From an uncultured Rhodopila sp. (lineage in GTDB: Bacteria; Pseudomonadota; Alphaproteobacteria; Acetobacterales; Acetobacteraceae): a DNA stretch of 64,000 bases. Position 1 is the stretch's first letter, and every line of letters begins with the position of its first letter. Under the pieces are notes generated by a model. It had not been told where the DNA came from, did not search any database, and saw nothing but the letters and a program-made list of their open reading frames with translations. Location of the stretch: assembly GCA_903851415.1 (NCBI GenBank), contig CAINOE010000116.1, forward strand, positions 1 through 64,000. Reading direction: 5' to 3'. The position numbers were made by a program, and so were the translations under genes. Positions 18,694-27,425 of this stretch are shown here, piece by piece.

Positions 18694-19848
18694 CTACCCG
18701 GCTTGCAACCCGCCATCGATATCCGCCAGCAAATCGGCCTCGTTCTCCAGCCCAATCGACAGCCGCAGCAGGCTGTCGTTGATCCCGGCGGCGAGCCTTG
18801 CCTCCACGCTCATGGCGGCATGCGTCATCGTCGCGGGGTGAGCGACCAGGCTTTCGATGCCGCCCAGCGATTCCGCCAGCGTGAACAACCCGGTCGTTTC
18901 GACGAAGCGGCGCACCGCCTCGACGCCGCCGGCAAGCTCGAAGCTCAGCATGGCGCCGAAGCCGCTTTGCTGACTCCGGGCCAGCGCGTGTCCGGGATGA
19001 TCCGGCAGCCCGGCGTAATGCACTGCCGACACCGCCGGATGTCCGGAGAGGAAAGCGGCAATCGCCGCCGCCGTTTTCTGCTGCTGCTCGACGCGGACGA
19101 ACAGCGTGCGGACGCCGCGCAAGGTCAGGTACGCATCGAACGGCGCGCCCGTCACGCCGGTGATGTTCGCCCACGCGATCAGGTCCTCGACGTCCTTCTG
19201 CGCCGCCGCGACGACCGCGCCGCCGACGACGTCCGAATGCCCGTTCAGGAACTTGGTCGTCGAATGAACCACCAGGTCCGCGCCCAGCGGGATGGGCTGC
19301 TGCAGCGCGGGGGAGAGGAAGGTGTTGTCGACAATGACCTTCGCCCCCGCCGCCTTGGCCAGCGCCGAGACGCCGCGGATGTCCACGATGCGCATCAGCG
19401 GATTGCTCGGGCTTTCGATCAGCACCAGCTTTGGCGCGCGCGCCAAAGCCACCTCCAGCACGGCCCTGTCGTCGAAGTCGATGAACGCGACCTCGAACTG
19501 CCGCCTCGCGTGGCGCGCCGTCAACAGCCGCCACGTCCCGGCGTAGCAGTCATGCGGCGCCAGGATCAGGTCCCCCGGCTCCAGTGCCGCCAGCGCCAAA
19601 TCGACCGCCGCCGTCCCGGTGGACGTGACCACTGCCCCGGCGCCGCCCTCCAGCCGCGTCAGCGTATCCGCCAGCATGTCGCGTGTCGGATTGCCCGAGC
19701 GGGTGTAGTCGTACGCCCGGGGACGATTGAAGCCGTCGAAGGTGAAGGTGCTGGTCAGGTAGACGGGAGGCGCCACCGCCCCGAACGCCGTGTCTGCGCC
19801 GATACCGTTCGCAGCCGCGATGGTCTGCGGCGCCCTGTTGCGTGACAT
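18694..19848 (-). CDS. metB: Cystathionine gamma-synthase-type PLP enzyme
   Basis: Cys/Met metabolism PLP-dependent transsulfuration enzyme, 384 residues. Visible features are VYLTSTFTFDG, YDYTRSGNPTRDMLADTLTRLEGG, STGTAAVDLAL, PSNPLMRIVDI and the PLP-lysine motif VHSTTKFLNGHSDVVGG, followed by ESLGGIESLVAHPATMTHA. Length and motifs fit MetB, but MetC, MetZ and methionine gamma-lyase activities are hard to separate by eye. AAGGAGG lies just upstream of ATG 19848; an adjacent TTG at 19851 is less likely. Confidence 0.85.
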   Translation of the reverse strand: MSRNRAPQTIAAANGIGADTAFGAVAPPVYLTSTFTFDGFNRPRAYDYTRSGNPTRDMLADTLTRLEGGAGAVVTSTGTAAVDLALAALEPGDLILAPHDCYAGTWRLLTARHARRQFEVAFIDFDDRAVLEVALARAPKLVLIESPSNPLMRIVDIRGVSALAKAAGAKVIVDNTFLSPALQQPIPLGADLVVHSTTKFLNGHSDVVGGAVVAAAQKDVEDLIAWANITGVTGAPFDAYLTLRGVRTLFVRVEQQQKTAAAIAAFLSGHPAVSAVHYAGLPDHPGHALARSQQSGFGAMLSFELAGGVEAVRRFVETTGLFTLAESLGGIESLVAHPATMTHAAMSVEARLAAGINDSLLRLSIGLENEADLLADIDGGLQAG

Positions 19849-20013
19849 CAACCCCTCCTTCTGCCGCGGGATGCCCGCGCCCCTCCGCTTATGGCGCCCG
19901 GCGGGGTTCCTGCAAGAGCGATCGCCCGGGCGGCGCTTTCACCATGCATTATCGTGGGTTGATTTTCTCTGTCCTTTATAACACGTATATTACACGCCAG
20001 GGGAGGTTCCAAA

Positions 20014-20226
20014 ATGTGGCAGCCGGTTTCGATCCAGGTTGACGGAAGCCTTGTCGGCGCGGCGATCCCGCAGTCCAACGGTGTGCGGTTCATCGCGACC
20101 GACATCCGCGTTGCCGAGATGGACCAGACGCTGTGGCCGAAAGCCGCGGATGTGCGTCAGGCGGCCGAGCAGATGGTCCGCACCGGACGTATCAAGAACT
20201 TCAACGCCCAGTCGCTGGAGGATTGA
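20014..20226 (+). CDS. Small hypothetical protein (70 aa)
   Basis: The reading frame MWQPVSIQVDGSLVGAAIP... to ...NAQSLED is preceded by GGGGAGG 7 nt before the ATG and lies in a gap otherwise free of genes. The protein is soluble, with an N-terminal beta-like part and a C-terminal amphipathic helix (ADVRQAAEQMVRTGRI). I do not recognise the family. AT-rich sequence around 19959-19991 could hold its promoter. Confidence 0.6.
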   Translation: MWQPVSIQVDGSLVGAAIPQSNGVRFIATDIRVAEMDQTLWPKAADVRQAAEQMVRTGRIKNFNAQSLED

Positions 20227-20229
20227 TCG

Positions 20230-20610
20230 TCAGGGCACGTCCGGCCTCGGATCCGGGCTGATGAAGCCGTCCCGGTTGGGCATCGCGAGCTTCGGCAGGT
20301 TCGCCGCGTTCAGAACCGCATCATCCGGCAGGATGCCGTTCATCGACAGCACATAGGGGGAGACGGCGTAAACCTGATCGCCGGTCAGCAACCCCGGCGC
20401 GTTGAAAGGCATGGCCCGGCGGATATAATCGAACAGTGTAGTTGCATAAGGCCAGTAACTGCCGACGGTCCGGACGGGATTGCCGTCCGTCAGCGTGCCG
20501 AAACCGCCGACCAGACGGTCTGACAGCAAACCCTACCCCTTGTCGCCGCGACACGGCGCGCGGGTTTGGGCGAAGATGGCGCGGCCCGCCAGGACCCTCC
20601 GAGTGCAGCC
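20230..20610 (-). pseudogene. Decayed c-type cytochrome (SoxD/SorB-like)
   Basis: The C-terminal half reads as a cytochrome c: LVGGFGTL, VRTVGSYWPYATTLFDYIRR, AMPFNAPG, YALSPYVLSMNGI-like and PKLAMPNRDGF. In the same frame upstream, GRAIFAQTRAPCRGDKG is followed by a TAG stop at 20533-20535. The heme site expected as CxxCH reads RAPCR, so both the first cysteine and the histidine are lost. No signal peptide or N-terminal half is found. A TTG at 20527-20529 could restart translation, but the product could not bind heme. It lies downstream of the YeiH-type exporter on the same strand. Confidence 0.75.
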
Positions 20611-20656
20611 TTCCCGCCGAGGCCGGATACCAACCGCTCCAGACCGACAATCGGAG

Positions 20657-20893
20657 TTATCCTTGCTGTCCGGGACGCTCCGCAAAGCTGGCGCATCCGG
20701 CGCGATCCGACAAATACACCCCGCGCAACCCGCAGAAGCCATCGCGCGCGCGGACCGAGGCGAAGCCCGAGCCCATCGTCACCAGCGCCGCGAAATTGGC
20801 TTCCAGGGTAGCGCCTTCATTGTCGAAATGGCGGCACGCGCCACACCGTCCGGGAACGTCCTGCGAGGCCATCAGACGCTGCCGGAAGCTCAT
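20657..20893 (-). CDS. Small cysteine-rich protein coupled to the YeiH-type exporter
   Basis: A 78-residue protein, MSFRQRLMASQDVPGRCGACRHFDNE... to ...CASFAERPGQQG. Four cysteines and a histidine are arranged as CGACRHF and, about 40 residues later, CGLRGVYLSDRAGC, which suggests a metal-binding knuckle. Its ATG overlaps the stop of the upstream transporter gene (ATGA at 20890-20893), so the two should be translationally coupled. Family not recognised; a metal- or sulfur-handling accessory role is only inference. Confidence 0.65.
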   Translation of the reverse strand: MSFRQRLMASQDVPGRCGACRHFDNEGATLEANFAALVTMGSGFASVRARDGFCGLRGVYLSDRAGCASFAERPGQQG

Positions 20894-22278
20894 CGGGTCA
20901 GGCTGGCCCAATAGTCGCCGAAGACCAGTACGGACAGAACGAACCCGAGAGCGACGTTCACCACCACGCCGGCGGTGAAGGCGATGAACGGCCTGCCGCC
21001 GGCCGGTGCGAAATCGCGGAACCGGGTGGTCAGGCCGATGCTCAGGAAGCTGAACGTGAAGGCCCATGTGCGCAGCGTGGTGATCGGCAGCACCAGTCCG
21101 GGGCGCACCACGGTGTTGTAGTCGGCGAAGCTGGCGTTGCGCACGGCGAAGGTGATCAGCAGCGAGGCCAGCAGGAAGCCGACGACGAATTTCGGGAAGC
21201 GCCACCAGATCTCGCCGATGTTGGCGCCGCCGCCGGTTTCGGCGACTTCCCAGCGCGTTACGGCAATGATCGACAGGATCAGTGCCCATACGCCGATCCA
21301 TACATCGCGTCCTACAACCTTGATCAGGGTATAGGTCCAGACGGCCTGGTCAGGGGTACCGGAGATTGTTCCGGCTGCCGCGAAGCCGCCATAGGTCTGT
21401 GCGGCAGCGAAACCGGCGGCGTCGGCGAACTCCGAGGTGCCGATCCAGGCGCCGCCTACGCCGGCGGGGAGGGAGAGGGCGCGGGACGCCAGGGGCAGCG
21501 CGAATATCATCACGATCGCCCATAGGACCACCAACGTAATGGCGATCGGCGGGTACTCCTTTCTCGCCCGCACCGCTCCGGCGATGGCAATCGCGGCGGA
21601 AACGCCGCAGACCGCGCCGCCGGCGCCGAGGGTCGCGGCGAGCCGGCGATCCAGCCCGAGATAGCGGCCGGTAAAGAAGATGGTCAGGAAGGTCACGACG
21701 GAAACGATCGAGGCCTGGAGGATGGCGACGGGTCCGGCCCAGATGATCAGGGTGAAGGGAAGGGTCGCGCCGAGCAGCACGATGCCGGTCTTGATGTAGA
21801 ATTCGACACGAAAGCCCGCGTCGAGCCAGCGCGGCAAGCCGATGAGGTTGGCGATCAGCAGTCCGCCGAGCAGGGCGATCAGCGGCGGCTCGACGTTGTA
21901 GTATAGCGCTGTTTCCCAGGCGCCGGCGGCGAACACGATAAGCGAAAGCAGGTAGACCAGGACGAAGCCCGCCACGAATTGCCTGACGGAGTAGCCGATT
22001 GCGGAGGCTGCGATGCTGAACAGTCCGAGCAGGATGGCGAACTGGGCGAGGTAGCGGGTGGCGTTGGTTTGGAAATGGGCGAGAAGCTGGGGGAAGGCAG
22101 ACCATTTCGCTGGGGCGACCGCCAGCCAGGCGATCGACGAGCCGCTGGCGAACAGCGCGTAGGCGATCAGGGCGGTGGCGAGGCCGATCCATACCGCCCA
22201 CCAGTCCTCCTTGCGCCAGAGTTCGGTCCAGCCGAGACCGGCGGTTGACAGAGGTGCGTCGGTCGTCCGGCTGCTCAC
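20890..22278 (-). CDS. YeiH-family putative sulfate/anion exporter
   Basis: Integral membrane protein with about 10-12 hydrophobic segments and UPF0324/YeiH hallmarks: LLGGLLIANLIGLPRWLDAG, EFYIKTGIVLLGATLPF, GAGGAVCGVSAAIAIAGAVRARKEYPPIAI and GLTTRFRDFAPAGGRPFIAF. The family is annotated as putative sulfate exporters. A GTG at 22278 is taken as start (462 residues); an in-frame TTG at 22356 would add 26 non-conserved residues. The neighbouring decayed cytochrome suggests a former sulfur-oxidation or export context. Confidence 0.85.
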   Translation of the reverse strand: MSSRTTDAPLSTAGLGWTELWRKEDWWAVWIGLATALIAYALFASGSSIAWLAVAPAKWSAFPQLLAHFQTNATRYLAQFAILLGLFSIAASAIGYSVRQFVAGFVLVYLLSLIVFAAGAWETALYYNVEPPLIALLGGLLIANLIGLPRWLDAGFRVEFYIKTGIVLLGATLPFTLIIWAGPVAILQASIVSVVTFLTIFFTGRYLGLDRRLAATLGAGGAVCGVSAAIAIAGAVRARKEYPPIAITLVVLWAIVMIFALPLASRALSLPAGVGGAWIGTSEFADAAGFAAAQTYGGFAAAGTISGTPDQAVWTYTLIKVVGRDVWIGVWALILSIIAVTRWEVAETGGGANIGEIWWRFPKFVVGFLLASLLITFAVRNASFADYNTVVRPGLVLPITTLRTWAFTFSFLSIGLTTRFRDFAPAGGRPFIAFTAGVVVNVALGFVLSVLVFGDYWASLTR

Positions 22279-22375
22279 GGTAGCACCGCCTGGTTGCGAG
22301 ACGGGGCCGCGGGCGATCCGGGGGATGTGGTCGGTCGGTTCAGGTTCGGCATTCAACGCTCTTACGTGGTTGTAT

Positions 22376-22416
22376 TATCGCGATATCTCCTATCGTCTAT
22401 AGTTCTTTGTACAAAG
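22376..22416. promoter_or_regulatory. Two short palindromes upstream of the YeiH-type gene
   Basis: TATCGCGATA (22376-22385) and CTTTGTACAAAG (22405-22416) are perfect palindromes in an AT-rich stretch 20-140 nt upstream of the possible exporter starts. They could be operator sites. No regulator gene is adjacent. Confidence 0.3.
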
Positions 22417-22672
22417 GCGGTCAACCATCGTTGAATAGGGCCGGTATCGCTTAGCGGCTGGCTGATAGGCCCGCTCATTCTCAGCGCCGTCGATCACGCT
22501 GAAGCGCTGCCGCAAAGGTATTTCGGCCATATTCTCTCGAACAACCGCGGGGGAAGGCCAATGCTTCAGAACCAGGTAGGTCGTTGGGTCATCATATTCG
22601 TTAACGATGCCGGTTGACCGTCGCGCGGCCACCAGGAGTGCCGCGAAAGCAGCAGTGCGTGGCGAATGAAAG

Positions 22673-23088
22673 TCATTGAAGCCGCGACCGCTTGACGGAT
22701 TTCTTGAGGCCAAGCGCTTTGGGCAGCCTGTCCATACAGCGAATCAGGTTACTTCCCGCGCAGTCATTGGTATCGCCGTACTCGATGTGTCCGCCGAAGT
22801 AGGCAACAGTGGCAAAAGTCTTCGTTGGCCGCCGGCTGAGCGCCTCCGGCATTATGCCATAGTGATAGGCAATATCGTCCCGGTTCCGATGACTAAAGTG
22901 GAATTCCTGGATCTTCTGCATGTCGTCCAGATGACTGTGACCGGAGTTGTTGATGACAATAGCGGTGTAGTCCCGGTCCGTCTCCAGCGGTCGCGGGGGC
23001 GGAGTTGCTTTCCACTCGCCACGGCGTTTGACTTCAGGTCCGACGCGATCTGGTCCATAATCGCGTTGCGGTCGAGCGGACCTGGCAT
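22673..23088 (-). pseudogene. Frameshifted peptidoglycan-recognition/amidase-like remnant
   Basis: An ATG at 23088 with a GGGGGAA ribosome site opens MPGPLDRNAIMDQIASDLKS. After about 28 codons the similarity moves to another frame: YTAIVINNSGHSHLDDMQKI, then QEFHFSHRNRDDIAYHYGIM and FGGHIEYGDTNDCAGSNLI. This resembles the amidase_2/PGRP fold (HH at strand 1, DIAYHYGI, GGHI). At least one single-base frameshift is needed near 23010, and the C-terminus is not family-like. A sequencing error cannot be excluded. Base composition is lower in GC than in flanking genes, consistent with acquired DNA. The stretch 22417-22672 shows no recognisable gene. Confidence 0.45.
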
Positions 23089-23268
23089 GCATTCCCCCTT
23101 TCGAGCCACCCGGCCGAGACACCAGGTCATTCGTGACCGGCGCGGGTCTGTTATGAGAAGCGCGGGGTCGGGTTGCGAAAGATCAAAATTTCCCGATGGC
23201 CTGCCCGGCCTGCCACCGCCCCGTCGAAAAAAATGGCGCTTTGATAAATTTCGTGCAAGCATTCAGCC

Positions 23269-23985
23269 ATGACTGTTCACGGCCCCTTGCAAGCCTGCAT
23301 CTTCGACGTCGACGGCGTTCTGCTCGCCTCACCGCACGAGCGGGCCTGGCGCGATTCGTTGCGCGGATTCGCCGATCCGGATCGCTTCACTACCGCCATG
23401 TACCAGGCTGTGGTCGCGGGCAAACCGCGCATGAGCGGCGCCCGCGCCGCGCTGGAGGCGCTCGGCGTGCCGGATGCCGCGCATCAGGCGGTGGCCTATG
23501 CCGAGCGCAAGCAAAAACTGCTGGAGGACCTCATCAGGCAAGAGGGCGTTCCGGCCTTCCCCGACGCGCTGCGCTTCGTGCAGGCGCTGCTGGGCCTCGG
23601 ATGGCGCATCGCCGCGGCGTCGTCGTCCAGGAACGCCAACGAAATGATGCAGTCGGTCCGCGTGGACAGCGGCCAGACCCTGTTCGACGTCTTCAGCGCC
23701 AATGTGTGCGGACGCGACCTGCCGCGCGGCAAACCCGACCCGGCGATCTTCCTGCTGGCGGCCCAGGACCTCGGCATTCCGCCGGAGCATTGCTTCGTTG
23801 CGGAGGACGCACCCGTCGGCATCGCAGCCGCCCGGGCCGGCAAAATGGCCGCGCTCGGCATCGCGCGGAACGACGATGCGGCCTCTCTGCAGGCCGCCGG
23901 GGCGGATCCGGTGGTGACAAGCTTCGATGAAATCGCAATAGACGCGCTGGCCGATGGACGGCTTTGCCTGCGGGGACCAGACTGA
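23269..23985 (+). CDS. pgmB: HAD-superfamily beta-phosphoglucomutase-like protein
   Basis: A 238-residue HAD-IA protein with FDVDGVLLAS (nucleophile and acid/base Asp), SSSRN, CGRDLPRGKPDPAIFL and AEDAPVGIAAARAG. Its stop overlaps the start of a GH65 phosphorylase gene (TGATG). In GH65 operons such proteins convert beta-glucose-1-phosphate to glucose-6-phosphate, which is the likely role; a plain phosphatase is the alternative. Confidence 0.8.
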   Translation: MTVHGPLQACIFDVDGVLLASPHERAWRDSLRGFADPDRFTTAMYQAVVAGKPRMSGARAALEALGVPDAAHQAVAYAERKQKLLEDLIRQEGVPAFPDALRFVQALLGLGWRIAAASSSRNANEMMQSVRVDSGQTLFDVFSANVCGRDLPRGKPDPAIFLLAAQDLGIPPEHCFVAEDAPVGIAAARAGKMAALGIARNDDAASLQAAGADPVVTSFDEIAIDALADGRLCLRGPD

Positions 23986-26219
23986 TGGAGCGCATACTCA
24001 AACCGACGGCCGACGACACCTGGCTTTTCGGGATGGATTCGTCGGGGGGACATGTCTCGGGGTCGCGCTTCGCGATCAGCAACGGCTTCCTCGGCACGTT
24101 CGACGCGGCGGTGGCGCAGGCCGGCGACCCCGTCGCAGTGCCAACCCGAACCTATGTCGCCGGATTGTTCGACAGCGTCGGCGCGGACGGCACGATGGCG
24201 GCGCTGATCCCCGCGGCCGACTGGCTGCGGGTGCATCTTTCTATCGCCGGCACCCCGCTGGTCCGGCAGCCCTTTCAGCGCACCGTGCTCGACGTCAGCC
24301 GGGGTGTGCTGATGACGGAAATGCGGGCCGGGTCGCTGCTGGAGCGCGGCCTCAGGCTGGTGTCGCTGCATGATCCTTCGATCGGCTTGCAGCTGATCGA
24401 ACTGGGGATCGAGGAGGCTGGCCTGGAGGTCACTCTGGAAGCCTCGGTCGACGCATCGGCGCTCGACCTGATTCCGCAGCGGATCGAACACGACCTCGGT
24501 GTGTGGGGCACGCGGCATTCGGGCCAGGCGTTGGCCATCGCGGTTGCGGCGGCGCTCGAGATCGATGGCAGCGATCTTGCCGCCGCCACGCCCGCGCCGC
24601 TGACATGGGCCTGGAGTTGGACGTCGCGCGCCGGTCAGATCGTCCATTTCCGGCGCTGCGCCGCCTTCGTGCGCAGCGATGCCGCGCCTTTCGATGCCGG
24701 CGTCAAGGCGCACGATACGCTCAATCATGTCCGGCGCATCGGTTGGCGCTCCGTGGTGCAGGCGCATGAGGCTGCCTGGGCGAGCCGCTGGCACAGCAGC
24801 GATGTGCAGATCGCGGGCGACGCTGCGGCGCAGCGGGCGGTGCGGTTCGCCGCCTATCATCTGAACAGCGCGGCCAACCCCGCCGATGAGCGGGTCTCGA
24901 TCGGGGCGCGGGCGCTGACCGGGGAGGGCTATCACGGCCATGTCTTCTGGGACACCGAGATATTCCTGCTGCCATTTTATATCCTGACCTGGCCCGAGGC
25001 GGCCCGCTCCCTGCTGATGTATCGCTTCCATACTCTCGACGGCGCCCGCGCCAAGGCCGCCCGGATGGGCTGGCGCGGCGCGCTGTATGCCTGGGAATCG
25101 GCGCTGACCGGCGCGGAGATGACCCCGGAGCGGCTGAAGGACCAGAACGGCAACTGGGTCGACGTGCTGTGCGGCACGCAGGAGCAGCACATCAGCGCGG
25201 ACGTCGCCTACGCGGTCTGGCAGTATTGGCACACTACGGGAGACGACCGGTTCCTGCTGGAGGCCGGGGCGGAGATTTTGCTGGAGACCGCGCGCTTCTG
25301 GGCCAACCGTGCGGTGCCGGAGGCGGACGGGTTTTGCCACATCCGGGGAGTTATCGGACCGGACGAAAACCACGAGCATATCGACGACAACGCCTTCACC
25401 AATGTCATGGCGCGCTGGAACATCCGCCGCGCGCTGGATGTGGCGGAGATGCTGCGGCAACGTTGGCCGCAGCATTGGGTCGGCTTGTCCCGGCGGCTCG
25501 GCATCGATGACGCGGAACTGCGGCAATGGGCCGGCGTGACCGAAAGGATTGTGACCGGGTTCGACGCCAAGACCGGGATGTATGAGCAATTCGCCGGCTT
25601 TTTCGATCTTGAGGACATCGATCTGGCGCCCTTTGCGGATCGAACGGCGCCGGTGGAAGTTCTGCTGGGGCAGGAGCGGACACAGAACGCGCAAGTTGCC
25701 AAGCAGGCCGATGTCGTGGCGCTGCTGGCGCTTTTGCCGGAGGAGTTTCCGGGAGATTCGGGTCTGCGGAACTTCCGGTATTATGAGCCGCGGTGCAGCC
25801 ACCGCAGCTCGCTGAGCCCGGCCATGCACGGGCTTGTCGCCTCCCGGTTCGGCGATGCCGACATGGCGATGCGCTTCTTCAGGCAGACCGCGGCGATCGA
25901 TCTCGGCGACAGGCCTGGTCCGGTGGATGAGGGCGTCCACATTGCGGCGCTCGGCGGGATCTGGATGCTGGTGGTGTTCGGCTTCGCCGGGTTATCGGTG
26001 CGCGAGGATGGCATCGCGCTGGACCCTCGGTTGCCGGAAAGCTGGGACACCATCGCATTCAGGGTTCAATGGCGCGGCCGATGCCTTCACCTCAGCGCTC
26101 ATCGGCGGCGCCGGATTGTCGAGGCAACGCTGGAGGAAGGCGAGCCGATGATGGTGACCATTCGCGGCGAGCGGCGTGAAATCAGCCGCGATCAGGGGCT
26201 GAGCGTGGCTATCGGATAA
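23985..26219 (+). CDS. Glycoside hydrolase family 65 disaccharide phosphorylase
   Basis: A 744-residue GH65 enzyme expected to phosphorolyse an alpha-glucosidic disaccharide to glucose and beta-glucose-1-phosphate. Hallmarks are GYHGHVFWDTEIFLLPF (near 315-331), QEQHISADVAYAVWQYW, and GPDENHEHIDDNAFTN, where E461 is the expected general acid. Maltose, trehalose, kojibiose and nigerose specificities cannot be separated by eye. It is translated from within the stop region of the mutase gene (23985), so the two steps are coupled. It is convergent with cenR. Confidence 0.9.
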   Translation: MERILKPTADDTWLFGMDSSGGHVSGSRFAISNGFLGTFDAAVAQAGDPVAVPTRTYVAGLFDSVGADGTMAALIPAADWLRVHLSIAGTPLVRQPFQRTVLDVSRGVLMTEMRAGSLLERGLRLVSLHDPSIGLQLIELGIEEAGLEVTLEASVDASALDLIPQRIEHDLGVWGTRHSGQALAIAVAAALEIDGSDLAAATPAPLTWAWSWTSRAGQIVHFRRCAAFVRSDAAPFDAGVKAHDTLNHVRRIGWRSVVQAHEAAWASRWHSSDVQIAGDAAAQRAVRFAAYHLNSAANPADERVSIGARALTGEGYHGHVFWDTEIFLLPFYILTWPEAARSLLMYRFHTLDGARAKAARMGWRGALYAWESALTGAEMTPERLKDQNGNWVDVLCGTQEQHISADVAYAVWQYWHTTGDDRFLLEAGAEILLETARFWANRAVPEADGFCHIRGVIGPDENHEHIDDNAFTNVMARWNIRRALDVAEMLRQRWPQHWVGLSRRLGIDDAELRQWAGVTERIVTGFDAKTGMYEQFAGFFDLEDIDLAPFADRTAPVEVLLGQERTQNAQVAKQADVVALLALLPEEFPGDSGLRNFRYYEPRCSHRSSLSPAMHGLVASRFGDADMAMRFFRQTAAIDLGDRPGPVDEGVHIAALGGIWMLVVFGFAGLSVREDGIALDPRLPESWDTIAFRVQWRGRCLHLSAHRRRRIVEATLEEGEPMMVTIRGERREISRDQGLSVAIG

Positions 26220-26240
26220 TCCGCGGCGTTGATTGTCGTC

Positions 26241-26305
26241 GTGGCCGGGCTCGTCCGGGCCACCTATCGCCGAACATGCTGAAACAGGTGGCCGGACAAG
26301 CCCGG
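26241..26305. repeat. Dispersed palindromic element, copy 3 (long form)
   Basis: GTGGCC...GGCCAC (26241-26263) forms a short hairpin. The block GGGCTCGTCCGGGCCACCT (26247-26265) is complementary with one bulge to AGGTGGCCGGACAAGCCC (26286-26303), giving a longer hairpin around an internal loop. It lies between the convergent GH65 gene and cenR. Confidence 0.7.
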
Positions 26306-26330
26306 GGAGGGCGATTCCGAGTCGTAGCTT

Positions 26331-27068
26331 TCAGGCGTGAACCGCTGTGGGAACCCGCGCCGCAGGTATGCCCTCCGGGTCCAGCCGATAACCGCCGCCT
26401 TCCGTAACCAGCAGCCGGGCGTTCGCCGGATCCGGCTCAATCTTCTGGCGCAAGCGGTAGATATGTGTTTCCAGCGTGTGCGTGGTGACCGCGGCGTTAT
26501 AGCCCCACACCTCGTTCAGCAGAACCTGCCGAGCCACGGACCGGGTGCCGGCGCGGTAGAGGAACTTCAGGATCGCCGCCTCTTTTTCCGTCAGGCGGAT
26601 GCGGCGGTTCTTCGCGGGTTCCTGCAAAAGCTTGGCGGCCGGGCGGAAAGTGTATGGCCCGATGGTGAAGACCGCGTCCTCGCTGTTTTCGAAGATCCGC
26701 AACTGCGCACGCAGACGCGCCAGCAGCACGGCCAGCTTGAACGGCTTGGCGATGTAGTCGTTCGCGCCGCAATCCAGCCCCTTGACCACGTCGTTCTCGC
26801 CGTCGAGGCCGGTCAGCATGATGATGGGCATGCGCTGACCCTGCTTGCGCAGCTTTGCGCAGAGGTCGCGGCCGTCGCCATCCGGCAGGCCGACGTCCAG
26901 GATCACGGCGTCGAAACGGGCATCCTTGGACGCCAGCCGCGACTCCGCCTCTTGCACCGATGCGGCCTCGGTCGCCACGAATTCCCCATCGACCGCCAAC
27001 TGGTCGACCAGGGTTTCGCGCAGAGCATCGTCGTCATCAACGATCAGGACGGGGCGTTCTGCCGACAT
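26331..27068 (-). CDS. cenR: CenR-like OmpR-family response regulator
   Basis: A 245-residue regulator: receiver domain (residues 5-120, acidic pocket near 11-13, phospho-acceptor D58 in VILDVGLPDGDG, conserved Lys in YIAKPF) and a winged-helix output domain (about 140-235, RIRLTEKEAAILKFLYRAG, VWGYNAAVTTHTLETHIYRLRQKIE). DAVFTIGPYTFRPAAKLL between them is typical of CenR, which controls cell-envelope genes in Caulobacter. No kinase gene is adjacent. A close paralogue lies at 35471-36214. Confidence 0.85.
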   Translation of the reverse strand: MSAERPVLIVDDDDALRETLVDQLAVDGEFVATEAASVQEAESRLASKDARFDAVILDVGLPDGDGRDLCAKLRKQGQRMPIIMLTGLDGENDVVKGLDCGANDYIAKPFKLAVLLARLRAQLRIFENSEDAVFTIGPYTFRPAAKLLQEPAKNRRIRLTEKEAAILKFLYRAGTRSVARQVLLNEVWGYNAAVTTHTLETHIYRLRQKIEPDPANARLLVTEGGGYRLDPEGIPAARVPTAVHA

Positions 27069-27425
27069 ACGCTAGTTCCTCTTTGTCAGTTTTGAACGTG
27101 GCCGGGTTTCTGCCCGCGTTCTGATTGGCTCCTGGAAGGCGACATCACTCTATACGTTTCCGAAAGAGGACAAAATCGTATACGTCCTCGATATCAAGTC
27201 CTGGTTAATCACAAGATAGCGCGCCTGCCCGGCACAACGCCGAGTCAAAAATCTCTCCGAATCCGATCATATCACCTATATAGGAGCTCGTGACGTGCAA
27301 TCATCGCTTGGCGCAGCGATTTTCAGCTTGAAGGTTGGTAGTGACGGCAATCTGGCCCCAATGTTACACGATATTGCAGCGTCCGCGACCGGATTTGCGC
27401 GTCGCAATACAACCTCCGGCCTGCA
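27069..27425. promoter_or_regulatory. Divergent promoter region between cenR and ribA
   Basis: This AT-richer gap of 357 nt must hold the promoters of both genes. It contains a TATACG...CGTATA inverted repeat (27151-27156 / 27177-27182) overlapping GAGGAC...GTCCTC (27166-27171 / 27184-27189), a candidate operator about 85-120 nt upstream of cenR. I looked for an FMN-riboswitch core before ribA and did not find one. Confidence 0.35.

Noticed and set aside
23496-25940. Long minus-strand open frame (814 codons) opposite the GH65 gene
   Set aside because: The GH65 protein has clear catalytic motifs on the plus strand; the antisense frame has none.
27190-27425. Possible FMN riboswitch before ribA
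   Set aside because: The conserved FMN-riboswitch core segments could not be found in the leader on either strand.
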